A DNA stretch of 64,000 nucleotides, from assembly GCF_008806375.1 (NCBI RefSeq), contig NZ_WAAT01000022.1, positions 62,001 through 126,000 on the forward strand, written 5' to 3'. This stretch comes from Pseudotamlana haliotis (GTDB lineage: Bacteria > Bacteroidota > Bacteroidia > Flavobacteriales > Flavobacteriaceae). The notes beneath the pieces were generated by a model. That model worked only from the letters and a program-made list of their open reading frames with translations, did no database searches and was not told the DNA's origin. Numbering within the stretch: position 1 is the stretch's first letter; each line of letters starts with the position of its first letter. A program made the position numbers and the translations under genes. Positions 1 to 8,834 of this stretch are shown one piece after another.

Positions 1-1
1 G

Positions 2-3000
2 TCGGAACATATTGGTTTACAAACCCCACCAGCAGGTTTTGTTAATGCATCACCAGGTGCATTTCCAGATAATGAGAATAATGATTTTGATCCAACAAAT
101 ATTGGTGGTGCTGGCTCGCAACTTACCGATGCGGTTAGAGATATTGCTACAGTACAACAAGGCATATTAGTGCCTAACGTGAGTGAAGGTGCAGATTATG
201 CCAAATTAGAAAATGCTAGAAAATTAACAGAAGGCCAAGAATATACCTTAAACAGTGAGCTAGGTTACATTTCTTTAAATCAACGATTGAGTAACGATGA
301 AGTATTGGCCGTTGCCTTTCAGTATACCATTTCTGGGAAAGTCTATCAGGTAGGTGAATTTGCAAACGATGGTGTTGATGCTACCGAAGTAGATACCGAT
401 ACCAATGGGAATGTGACAAATGTGGTCAATTCAAGTTTAATCCTTAAAATGTTAAAGAGTAGTGTGACCGATGTTAATCAACCGGTTTGGGATTTGATGA
501 TGAAAAACATCTATGACACTGGAGCTTATAATTTAACAGAAGAAGACTTTAAGCTTAATATTTTCTACAATGAAGCTTCCCCCTTAAACTTTATTAGTCC
601 TACAGGTAGCGATTTCGCTAATGATATTAATGGAAACCCAGTAGGGCCAAATACTAACGAAAAAGATTTAATTCAGAACGCACCTTTATTAAGGGTTTTC
701 AATTTAGATAAGCTGAATTTTAACAATGATCCTCAAGCAAGGGGTGATGGCTTTTTTGATTTTGTTCCTGGGGTTACCGTTATTCCAACAAACGGAAAAA
801 TTGTGTTTACCAGTGCTGAGCCTTTTGGTGAATATTTATTTAATATTCTAGGGGGTGGAGATTATAGTGATGAACTCACCTATAACGATGATCAAAAAAA
901 ATACGTTTATGATGTGCTTTATAAAGATACAAAAACGCGAGCGCTTGAATCTGTAGAGAAAAACAAATTCAAATTAAAAGGACGCTATAAATCTTCTGGA
1001 GGCGACGGTATTCCTATCGGTTCCTTTAATGTGCCTAGAGGTTCGGTGCGTGTTACTGCAGGTGGCCGTGTGTTAGTTGAAGGTATTGATTATACTGTGA
1101 ATTATCAGTTGGGGCGTGTTCAAATTTTAGATGAAGCTCTAAAAGCCTCAAATACGCCTATTGAAGTTTCGACTGAAAACAATGCGGTTTTCGGACAACA
1201 AACCAGACGTTTTACTGGATTTAATGTGGAACATAAATTCAATGATAATTTTGTGTTGGGTGGTACCTTTTTAAATCTTAATGAGCGACCAGTAACACAA
1301 AAAGCAAATTATGGTACAGAATCTATTAACAACTCCATTTTTGGTTTAAACGGAAATTATGCCACAAAAGTGCCGTTTCTAACACGTTTAGTGAATAAAT
1401 TACCAAATATTGATACCGATGTGGAGTCTAATGTCTCGCTTAGAGGTGAATTTGCATACTTATCACCTGGAGCGCCAAAAGGCACCGACTTAAACGGAGA
1501 GGCCACGTCTTATATTGATGATTTTGAGGGTTCGCAAAATGGCATCGATTTAAAGTCGCAATTGTCATGGTTTTTATCTAGTAGACCTTTAGATTTAAAT
1601 GTGCCTAGTAACCCGAATGAAGATGACAATGGTATTCAAAATGGTTATCAAAGAGCCCTTTTAAACTGGTACTCTATTGACCCTGTTTTTTATAGTAGCC
1701 AACGTCCAGACGGTATTACCGATGACGATATTTCGGGCTTATATACCAGTAGGGTGTTTATAAACGAACTTTTTCCAGATCGTGATTTGGTGCAAGGGCA
1801 AAACACGGTGTTATTTACTTTGGATTTAGCTTATTACCCGACTGAGCGTGGACCGTTTAACTTTGATCCTAATACAGCAAATGGTGTCATTAGTAATCCG
1901 CAAGACAGTTGGGCTGGGATTACTAGGCAGATAACATCAACAGATTTTGAACAACAAAATGTGGAGTATATCGATTTTTGGGTTCAAGATCCGTTCCAAG
2001 AAAATCCTAATAACCCAGGTGGTAAATTAGTTTTTAACTTAGGAAATATTTCAGAAGATATCATTAAAGATGGTAAAAAGCTTTATGAAAACGGATTACC
2101 AAAAGATGGCGATGTTACCTTCTTACAGCCTACAACTTGGGGAACAGTTACGCCGCAAAATCAATCGTTAGTCTATGCCTTTGATAGCACAGGAGACGAA
2201 CGTACGAATCAAGATGTGGGTTATGATGGGTATAATGATGCTGAAGAAGCTAGTGCATTTGGAGCGCAGTTTGGTGATGATCCATCAAATGATAATTACA
2301 CGTATTTTTTAAATGCCGACGGAGATATTTTTGATCGTTACAAAAAGTATAATGGTGTTGAAGGTAATACACCAGATAGTTTTTCTAATACCGATCGTGG
2401 TGCTAATACGCAACCTGATGTTGAAGATATTAATCGTGATAATACCATGAATACGATTGATAGCTATTACGAATATGAATTAGATCTTAACCGCCAAAAC
2501 TTACCCACAACAGAAGCTGATTTTGAAAATTTACCAGATAGCAATCCGCTAAAACAATTTTTACGTGATTATAAGGAGCGTCCGCGTCAATTACCAAACG
2601 GACAAACAACTAATGTAAGGTGGTATCAGTTTAGAGTCCCTGTTGAAGGAGCACATGCCACACCTGTTGGGAATATATCAGATTTAAGGTCGGTACGTTT
2701 TTCTAGGATTTATTTAAAGGAGTTTACTGAGCCTACAGTTTTTCGTTTTGGAACCTTAGAATTAGTGCGTAGTGATTGGAGACGATATACTTTGCCATTA
2801 GATGAAAATGACCCTGATCCTACAGATCCAAATACTGATTTTTCTGTAGGTGTTATCGGTACTCTAGAGAATGAAGGTCGTTATGAGAGTCCGCCAGGGA
2901 TCGAACCAGAACAATTGTATAATAACAATACGGTAGTGCGTCAAAATGAACAATCGTTGGTTGTTGAAGTTTGTGGTTTAGAAGTTGAAGACTCTAGAGG

Positions 3001-6000
3001 GGTATATAAAAATATCGATTTGGATATGCGTCAGTATAAGCGTATGCGTATGTTTATTCATGCTGAAGATCAAGAGACCGCCGTTGGAACCTTAAAAGAT
3101 ACCGATTTAGTAGGGTATATTAGAATGGGAAATGACCTTACTGAAAATTACTATCAAATTGAAATTCCGCTACAAGTTTCTGGATCAGAGCTATGGCCGG
3201 ATGCCAATGAAATTAATCTTGCCATTGACATGCTCGGACAAATTAAAGCGGAAAGTATATCTAATGGGAATTCCGATTTAACTTTTTATGATGTTATTGG
3301 TGATGATGTGGTACTAGCAAATGACCCTTATTCGGGTTATGTCTTAGGGCAGCACCGTGTAGCTATAAAAGGAAATCCTAACTTTGGAGACATAAGAACA
3401 CTTATGGTAGGAGTTAAAAATGCTAGTGGTAATGATGTGTGTGGTGAAATATGGTTTAATGAGTTGAGATTGTCTGATTTGGATAATGAAGGTGGTTGGG
3501 CTGCTATTGTTAGTATGGACTCCAATATTGCAGATTTTGCCAATGTAAGTGCTACAGGTAGAAAAAGCACCTCTGGTTTTGGATCATTAGAACAAGGACC
3601 TAGTCAACGTAGTTTGGAAGATGTGCAACAGTATGATGTAGTTACTAATGTGAATGTTGGGCAGTTATTACCTAAAAAGTGGGGGGTTCAGTTGCCTTTT
3701 AATTATGGTCAAAGTGAAGCGCTTATCACACCTAAATACGATCAATTCTATAAAGATTTAACATTAGAATCTCGATTAGAGGCCGCTAGTACAGACGCCG
3801 AAAAAGAACAAATCAAACAACAATCTGAAGATTATACTAGCCGACAAAGCATCAACTTTATTGGGGTGCGCAAAATAAGAACTACAGACAAGAAACCACG
3901 TTTTTATGATGTGGAGAATTTCACACTGAACTACTCGTATAATAAAGTGGAACATCGTGATTTTGAAATAGAAAATTCAGTAAATAAAACACTTCGAATG
4001 GGCGCTAATTATGCGCATAATTTTGAGCCTTTAGTTATTGAACCTTTCCAAAAGAACGACTCCTTATTTACAGGGCAGTATTGGAAAATTTTAAAAGATT
4101 TTAACTTCAACCTGCTTCCGGCAAGTTTCACGGTAAATACAGATTTAAATCGTCAATACAATAGGCAAAAGTTTAGAGAAGTAGATCTCTCAGCTAGCGA
4201 TATCGCTATTGAAGAATTGTATAGAAGAAACTACATGTTCGATTTTCAGTATGTGGTTAATTATAATTTAACTAAATCGTTGCAGCTTAACTTTACGGCA
4301 ACTAATAATAATATTGTACGTAACTATTTTGTTGATGACGGTACTAATAACTTCGAACAAGATAATTCATTAGGCGTATGGGATGGTATTTTAGATTTTG
4401 GTGATCCTAATAGGCAAACCAACAATTTAGGAATTACCTACCAATTGCCTTTTAATAAAATACCAACCTTTAGTTTCTTAGATGTAACTTACCAATATAC
4501 GGGAAGTTTTCAATGGCAAAAGAGTTCCGATTTATATCAAGAAGTGGAGCTTAATGGTTCTGTCTACGATTTAGGTAATACCATTCAAAACTCTAATGTT
4601 CATAATATTAACTCATCTATGGATATGAACCGTTTGTATAAGTACATCGGTTTAACTAAAAAACCTGTAAGTACAGCTAGAAGACGTGGTGTGCCAGGGC
4701 CAGCCGAGGCACAAGTTCCTGGTCAAACTCAAAACCAAGCAAAACCTAAATCGAGTAAACAAACGGGAACAAAATTATTGAATGCTGGTATTGATTTATT
4801 AACCAGTGTGAAACGTATTCAAGTTAATTATTCTGAAAATAATGGTACATTTTTACCTGGTTACTTACAAACACCTGGTTTTATAGGAACGACAAAGCCT
4901 TCTTTAGGATTTATTTTTGGGGGTCAAAGCGATGTGAGAGATATGGCAGCAAGAAAGGGCTGGTTAACTGTTTTTCCAGAATTTAATCAGCAGTATACGA
5001 CTACAGAGACTAAGCAGTTAGATATATCGGCTAGTGTACAACCGGTACGAGATTTAAAAATTGACATCATTGGTTCTCGTGCTTATTATGAAAATTATGC
5101 TGAAAACTATAAAATTGAGAACGATGAATATTATTCATTAACACCAAATACCTTTGGTAATTTTAATATTTCAACCTTATTGATTAAAACAGCTTTTCAG
5201 GAAAGTAGCGAAAATGTTTCTCAGGCCTTTAGCGATTTTAGGTCAAATCGTTTAACCATAGCCGATAGGTTAGCCGAAGAATTTTACGGAACGAATAACT
5301 ATGCTAGAGACGCTGAAGGGTATCCTTTAGGGTTTGGTAAAAATAATCAACAGGTTTTACTGCCATCGTTTTTAGCGGCCTACCAAGGTAAAGATGCAGA
5401 AAGCATTACCACAGAAACTTTTAGAAGTGTACCAATTCCAAACTGGGATTTAAAGTATACTGGTTTTATGAAGTTTGCGTGGTTTAAGAAAAATTTTAAG
5501 CGCTTTTCATTGACACACGGTTATCGATCAACTTATACGATTAACCAATTTTCAACCAATTTAAATCTAAATTTAGATCCAGCTGCTAATGAGCGCCCAA
5601 TTCCAGGTGTGCCTTACGCAAATCAGCCTCAGGATGCTTTAGATCAATCTGGAAACTATAAAAATGAAACCTTATACAGCAATATCAACTTAGCTGAAAT
5701 GTTTAGTCCCCTTATGCGTATGGATTTGGAGATGAAGAATTCAGTCAAAATTTTAGCTGAAATTAAAAAGGATAGATTGTTGTCCTTAAGCTTTGACAAT
5801 AATTTAATGACCGAAGTTCACGGTAACGAATATATTTTAGGTTTAGGTTACCGTATTAAAGACTTACGTATACGCTCTAAATTGGCTGGGCCACAAAAAC
5901 GAATCATTAGTGATTTAAACATGAAAGCAGATGTTTCGGTAAGGGAGAATAAAACTATTGTGAGGTATTTGGATTTAGATAATAATCAAATTACCTCAGG

Positions 6001-6166
6001 ACAAACCATTTGGGGTGTGAAATATACGGCCGATTATGCGTTTAGTAAAAATCTTACTGGTATCTTTTATTTTGATTATACTTTTTCCGATTATGCTATT
6101 TCAACAGCCTTTCCACAAACAACCGTGCGATCAGGGGTTACAATTCGATATAATTTCGGGAATTAA
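2..6166 (+). CDS. sprA: SprA, type IX secretion/gliding outer-membrane translocon (5' partial)
   Basis: The reading frame is open from base 2, so the N-terminus lies outside the window and the GTG at 170 is only an internal codon. About 2,050 residues are visible; family members are roughly 2,400. SprA is the giant beta-barrel through which type IX secretion substrates cross the outer membrane, and it is also needed for gliding. The visible part has long stretches of alternating hydrophobic/polar strands, repeated Asn/Asp-rich loops and a C-terminus ending in a strand (VTIRYNFGN), as expected for a barrel. An internal Pro/Gln/Lys-rich stretch lies near 4,700-4,770. The neighbours gcvH, VanZ and TonB match the sprA neighbourhood I know from flavobacteria. 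Confidence 0.95.
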   Translation, partial: SEHIGLQTPPAGFVNASPGAFPDNENNDFDPTNIGGAGSQLTDAVRDIATVQQGILVPNVSEGADYAKLENARKLTEGQEYTLNSELGYISLNQRLSNDEVLAVAFQYTISGKVYQVGEFANDGVDATEVDTDTNGNVTNVVNSSLILKMLKSSVTDVNQPVWDLMMKNIYDTGAYNLTEEDFKLNIFYNEASPLNFISPTGSDFANDINGNPVGPNTNEKDLIQNAPLLRVFNLDKLNFNNDPQARGDGFFDFVPGVTVIPTNGKIVFTSAEPFGEYLFNILGGGDYSDELTYNDDQKKYVYDVLYKDTKTRALESVEKNKFKLKGRYKSSGGDGIPIGSFNVPRGSVRVTAGGRVLVEGIDYTVNYQLGRVQILDEALKASNTPIEVSTENNAVFGQQTRRFTGFNVEHKFNDNFVLGGTFLNLNERPVTQKANYGTESINNSIFGLNGNYATKVPFLTRLVNKLPNIDTDVESNVSLRGEFAYLSPGAPKGTDLNGEATSYIDDFEGSQNGIDLKSQLSWFLSSRPLDLNVPSNPNEDDNGIQNGYQRALLNWYSIDPVFYSSQRPDGITDDDISGLYTSRVFINELFPDRDLVQGQNTVLFTLDLAYYPTERGPFNFDPNTANGVISNPQDSWAGITRQITSTDFEQQNVEYIDFWVQDPFQENPNNPGGKLVFNLGNISEDIIKDGKKLYENGLPKDGDVTFLQPTTWGTVTPQNQSLVYAFDSTGDERTNQDVGYDGYNDAEEASAFGAQFGDDPSNDNYTYFLNADGDIFDRYKKYNGVEGNTPDSFSNTDRGANTQPDVEDINRDNTMNTIDSYYEYELDLNRQNLPTTEADFENLPDSNPLKQFLRDYKERPRQLPNGQTTNVRWYQFRVPVEGAHATPVGNISDLRSVRFSRIYLKEFTEPTVFRFGTLELVRSDWRRYTLPLDENDPDPTDPNTDFSVGVIGTLENEGRYESPPGIEPEQLYNNNTVVRQNEQSLVVEVCGLEVEDSRGVYKNIDLDMRQYKRMRMFIHAEDQETAVGTLKDTDLVGYIRMGNDLTENYYQIEIPLQVSGSELWPDANEINLAIDMLGQIKAESISNGNSDLTFYDVIGDDVVLANDPYSGYVLGQHRVAIKGNPNFGDIRTLMVGVKNASGNDVCGEIWFNELRLSDLDNEGGWAAIVSMDSNIADFANVSATGRKSTSGFGSLEQGPSQRSLEDVQQYDVVTNVNVGQLLPKKWGVQLPFNYGQSEALITPKYDQFYKDLTLESRLEAASTDAEKEQIKQQSEDYTSRQSINFIGVRKIRTTDKKPRFYDVENFTLNYSYNKVEHRDFEIENSVNKTLRMGANYAHNFEPLVIEPFQKNDSLFTGQYWKILKDFNFNLLPASFTVNTDLNRQYNRQKFREVDLSASDIAIEELYRRNYMFDFQYVVNYNLTKSLQLNFTATNNNIVRNYFVDDGTNNFEQDNSLGVWDGILDFGDPNRQTNNLGITYQLPFNKIPTFSFLDVTYQYTGSFQWQKSSDLYQEVELNGSVYDLGNTIQNSNVHNINSSMDMNRLYKYIGLTKKPVSTARRRGVPGPAEAQVPGQTQNQAKPKSSKQTGTKLLNAGIDLLTSVKRIQVNYSENNGTFLPGYLQTPGFIGTTKPSLGFIFGGQSDVRDMAARKGWLTVFPEFNQQYTTTETKQLDISASVQPVRDLKIDIIGSRAYYENYAENYKIENDEYYSLTPNTFGNFNISTLLIKTAFQESSENVSQAFSDFRSNRLTIADRLAEEFYGTNNYARDAEGYPLGFGKNNQQVLLPSFLAAYQGKDAESITTETFRSVPIPNWDLKYTGFMKFAWFKKNFKRFSLTHGYRSTYTINQFSTNLNLNLDPAANERPIPGVPYANQPQDALDQSGNYKNETLYSNINLAEMFSPLMRMDLEMKNSVKILAEIKKDRLLSLSFDNNLMTEVHGNEYILGLGYRIKDLRIRSKLAGPQKRIISDLNMKADVSVRENKTIVRYLDLDNNQITSGQTIWGVKYTADYAFSKNLTGIFYFDYTFSDYAISTAFPQTTVRSGVTIRYNFGN

Positions 6167-6238
6167 CATATATGCTATTTGAATTTAACATTTGAATAAA
6201 TACATTTGCTGCTTATTATTAACTAAAAATATTTAGAG

Positions 6239-6619
6239 ATGAACATTCCTTCAGAATTAAAGTACACTAAAGATCACGAATGGGTTAAATTAGATGGCGA
6301 CATTGCAACAATAGGCGTTACAGATTTTGCACAGAGTGAATTAGGAGATATTGTATATGTGGAGGTAGAAACTCTAGATGAAACTTTAGAGGCCGATGAG
6401 ATTTTTGGAACCGTAGAAGCGGTAAAAACGGTGTCTGATTTATTTTTACCATTATCTGGTGAAATCATTGAGTTTAATGAATCTTTAGAAGATGAGCCTG
6501 AAAATGTAAATTCTGATCCTTACGGTGCAGGATGGATGATTAAGGTAAAATGTTCAGAGGTGTCTCAGGCTGAAGGTTTGATGTCGGCTGATGAATATAA
6601 AGCCCTTATTGGTGCTTAA
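6239..6619 (+). CDS. gcvH: Glycine cleavage system H protein
   Basis: The product is 126 residues, the normal family length. It is the lipoyl carrier of the glycine cleavage complex and shuttles the aminomethyl group between the P and T proteins. The lipoylation site is the lysine at residue 63 in the motif GTVEAVKTVSDLF. The N-terminal KYTKDHEWV and the later PYGAGWM segment are also typical. It starts 72 bases after sprA; its 3' end overlaps the next gene by 29 bases. No P or T protein gene is in the window, so the carrier is separated from its partners. Confidence 0.97.
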   Translation: MNIPSELKYTKDHEWVKLDGDIATIGVTDFAQSELGDIVYVEVETLDETLEADEIFGTVEAVKTVSDLFLPLSGEIIEFNESLEDEPENVNSDPYGAGWMIKVKCSEVSQAEGLMSADEYKALIGA

Positions 6620-6980
6620 AATCATCGCTCCTATTGCTGCAATAGGATATACCGTATTTCTAGCAACAGTATGTCTTATCACCATAAATGATCTTCCTAA
6701 TGTTGGGGTGTCATTTGCTGATAAGATCTTTCATTTTTTAGCTTACGGATTATTAACCATTTTATGGTATGCCACCTTTTTGCTGAATTTTAACTTAAAG
6801 GAAAAACAGGCCATTTTATATGCGCTTATTTTTTCGGTGGTTTTTGGTATACTTATTGAGGTGTTACAAGATACTTTGACGGTTTCTAGAGCTTTAGATA
6901 TTTTTGATATGGTGGCAAACACAATTGGTGCCCTATTAGCAGCTTTAACTCTAATGATTAAAAATAAAATCTTGCGTTAA
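6591..6980 (+). CDS. VanZ-like family membrane protein
   Basis: This is a 129-residue, very hydrophobic protein with about four membrane segments and the conserved acidic/His pattern of the VanZ-like family (DKIFHFLAYGLL, then IEVLQ and DIFDMVANTIG). VanZ-like proteins are small inner-membrane proteins; apart from a link to teicoplanin resistance for VanZ itself, the function is unknown. The chosen ATG lies inside the end of gcvH (29-base overlap). A later start is possible, but this one gives a complete first membrane segment and suggests translational coupling to gcvH. Confidence 0.85.
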   Translation: MNIKPLLVLKIIAPIAAIGYTVFLATVCLITINDLPNVGVSFADKIFHFLAYGLLTILWYATFLLNFNLKEKQAILYALIFSVVFGILIEVLQDTLTVSRALDIFDMVANTIGALLAALTLMIKNKILR

Positions 6981-7052
6981 AAACTTTTGAAACGCTTGTT
7001 ATTTTGGTAAATAAATAGTTATTTTAGCAATCTTGATAAACGAAATTAAATT

Positions 7053-7772
7053 ATGGAACTTAAAAAAAATCCTAAAGCAGATGTTGGACGTAACAGTTCA
7101 CTATATTTATTGGTAGGTCTAGCGTTAATGCTATTTCTTACAAATTACGCAATAAACTATAAAACCTATGATAAGGAAGATATAGATATTGGAATGGTAA
7201 ATATGGATGAGGAATTAGAAGAAGATATTCCATTAACAGAGCAGATACAAACGCCACCGCCACCTCCGCCACCACCAGCGGCTCCAGAGGTTATTGAAAT
7301 CGTTGAAGATGAGGTTGAGGTTGAAGAAACAGTAATCGAATCTACAGAAGTTGATCAAGAAACTGAAATTGTAGAGGTTGAAGAAGTAGAGGTTGAAGAA
7401 GTAGAAGAAGATATTGATGTACCGTTTTCAGTTATTGAAAATGTACCAGTTTTCCCTGGTTGTGAAAAAGGTAGCAACAATGAAAAGAGAGCTTGTATGT
7501 CTAAAAAGATTTCTCAATTTGTAAATAAAAAGTTTAACACTGAGTTAGCTAGTGAGTTAGGTTTAACAGGAAGACAACGTATTAACGTTATTTTCAAAAT
7601 TGATAAAACGGGTTCTATTACAGGTGTAAGAGCTAGAGCGCCACACCCAGGATTAGAAAAAGAAGCTGCTCGTGTAATTAACTTATTACCTAAAATGAAA
7701 CCTGGAAAGCAACGTGGTAAGCCGGTAAACGTTCCATATTCTTTACCAATTATTTTCCAAGTTCAAGATTAA
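7053..7772 (+). CDS. Energy transducer TonB-family protein (polyproline type)
   Basis: A 239-residue protein in the standard TonB order: short cytoplasmic N-terminus, one membrane helix (about residues 15-35), a periplasmic spacer with eight consecutive prolines followed by an acidic Glu/Val-rich stretch (about residues 90-130), and a TonB C-terminal domain (about residues 140-239). It would pass proton-motive-force energy from ExbB/ExbD to outer-membrane receptors. The C-terminal domain carries the Bacteroidota motif PVFPGCE with a second Cys eleven residues later. ExbB/ExbD are not in the window. A strong terminator follows at 7823-7852. Confidence 0.9.
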   Translation: MELKKNPKADVGRNSSLYLLVGLALMLFLTNYAINYKTYDKEDIDIGMVNMDEELEEDIPLTEQIQTPPPPPPPPAAPEVIEIVEDEVEVEETVIESTEVDQETEIVEVEEVEVEEVEEDIDVPFSVIENVPVFPGCEKGSNNEKRACMSKKISQFVNKKFNTELASELGLTGRQRINVIFKIDKTGSITGVRARAPHPGLEKEAARVINLLPKMKPGKQRGKPVNVPYSLPIIFQVQD

Positions 7773-7822
7773 GCATGACATCTTAACTAAGTTTACTTAA
7801 AGTATACTTAGAATTAAATATA

Positions 7823-7852
7823 AAATCCCGTTACATTTCTGTAACGGGATTT
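7823..7852 (+). terminator. Intrinsic terminator after the first tonB gene
   Basis: A perfect 12-bp stem (AAATCCCGTTAC paired with GTAACGGGATTT) has a 6-base loop and runs directly into a T-run reaching 7858. It ends the gcvH-VanZ-tonB transcript and separates it from the second TonB-family gene. Confidence 0.9.
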
Positions 7853-7910
7853 TTTTTTGGTACGCTTATTGTGATTTTATCATAATATTAACATAAAATC
7901 AATACATATT

Positions 7911-8699
7911 ATGAGTAATCAAAAGAAAACTCACGAGCTCAATCGCCAAAATGAGCAAGTCGTGAAAAAATCACAAAAGCATGATGCAAATTTACAAAAA
8001 AACACCATGGTTTATTTTCAAGTGGGGTTAATCATGTGTTTAATTGCTGTGTTTGCCTTGTTAGAAATGAATTTTGAAACAACAATTCCTAAGCCTGAAA
8101 CCGGTTTGCCGCCAATTAAGGATGTCGCTTGGGTAGATGTGCCACTAATTAGAACAGAGGTTCCAGAGCTCATTGAGCCAGTAGCAAGTAAACCTAAGAA
8201 AGAACCCGTAACTTTTGAAGTGATTGATGATGATGATCCCGTAAAGCCCGTTACGGAAGAACTCAAAAAAAAGGAAGCTCCTGTTGTTTTAAACCCTGAT
8301 GCTTTGAAACCATTAGTTGATAAGCCAACTGATGAAGAACCGGTTAATTTTGTGGCTATTCAAGAAGCGCCTATTTATCCGGGTTGTGAAAAAACCAAGG
8401 GCAATGAAGCTCGAAAGAAATGTATGTCTGAAAAAATCACCAAGCTCATTCAGAAAAAATTTGACGGTGGTGGTATTGCTTCAAATTACAACTTATCAGG
8501 TCTACAGAGAATACATGTGCAATTTACGATTGATAAATCAGGACATGTTACTCATATTCAAACCCGAGCACCACATCCAGAACTTCAAAAGGAAGCTGAA
8601 CGGGTTATAAAAATCATTCCAGAAATGACCCCAGGTAGGCAACATGATAAAAATGTAGATGTTATTTATAATCTGCCCATTGTTTTTCAAGTACAATAG
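7911..8699 (+). CDS. Second TonB-family protein
   Basis: A 262-residue paralogue of the preceding protein. It has a basic, Gln/Lys-rich cytoplasmic N-terminus, one membrane helix (about residues 33-53), a Lys/Pro/Glu spacer without a polyproline run, and a TonB C-terminal domain (about residues 165-262). That domain is close to the first copy, with shared APHP, RVI and LPIVFQVQ segments. The motif PIYPGCE is followed by a second Cys twelve residues later. Its own terminator follows, so it is probably transcribed alone. It most likely transduces energy to a different set of receptors, or to the neighbouring RemB-like protein; that pairing is inference. Confidence 0.88.
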   Translation: MSNQKKTHELNRQNEQVVKKSQKHDANLQKNTMVYFQVGLIMCLIAVFALLEMNFETTIPKPETGLPPIKDVAWVDVPLIRTEVPELIEPVASKPKKEPVTFEVIDDDDPVKPVTEELKKKEAPVVLNPDALKPLVDKPTDEEPVNFVAIQEAPIYPGCEKTKGNEARKKCMSEKITKLIQKKFDGGGIASNYNLSGLQRIHVQFTIDKSGHVTHIQTRAPHPELQKEAERVIKIIPEMTPGRQHDKNVDVIYNLPIVFQVQ

Positions 8700-8709
8700 T
8701 AAATTTCAA

Positions 8710-8742
8710 AAACCGTTATTGTTTTAAGATGACGGTTTTTTT
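8710..8742 (+). terminator. Intrinsic terminator after the second tonB gene
   Basis: A 10-bp stem (AAACCGTTAT paired with ATGACGGTTT, one G-U pair) has a 9-base loop and is followed by a T-run. Confidence 0.8.
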
Positions 8743-8834
8743 ATGTTGTTAGTAGGTATAATGTTTTAACTTTAAATTCGGAATATAAAAAATATAGTAT
8801 CTTTCGCCACTAAAACAACTTGATACAAATAAAC

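Noticed and set aside
170-170. GTG at 170 as the start of SprA
   Set aside because: The frame is open back to base 2 with SprA-like residues, and the protein is still short of the family length, so this is an internal codon of a gene cut by the window edge.
7245-7420. Repeat array or microsatellite in the first tonB gene
   Set aside because: The CCX and GAA/GTA-type repeats encode the polyproline and acidic spacer expected in a TonB protein; codons vary and the frame is kept.
8317-8610. Overlapping 97-codon frame inside the second tonB gene
   Set aside because: It is a shifted-frame shadow with no family features, while the tonB frame carries conserved motifs through the same bases.
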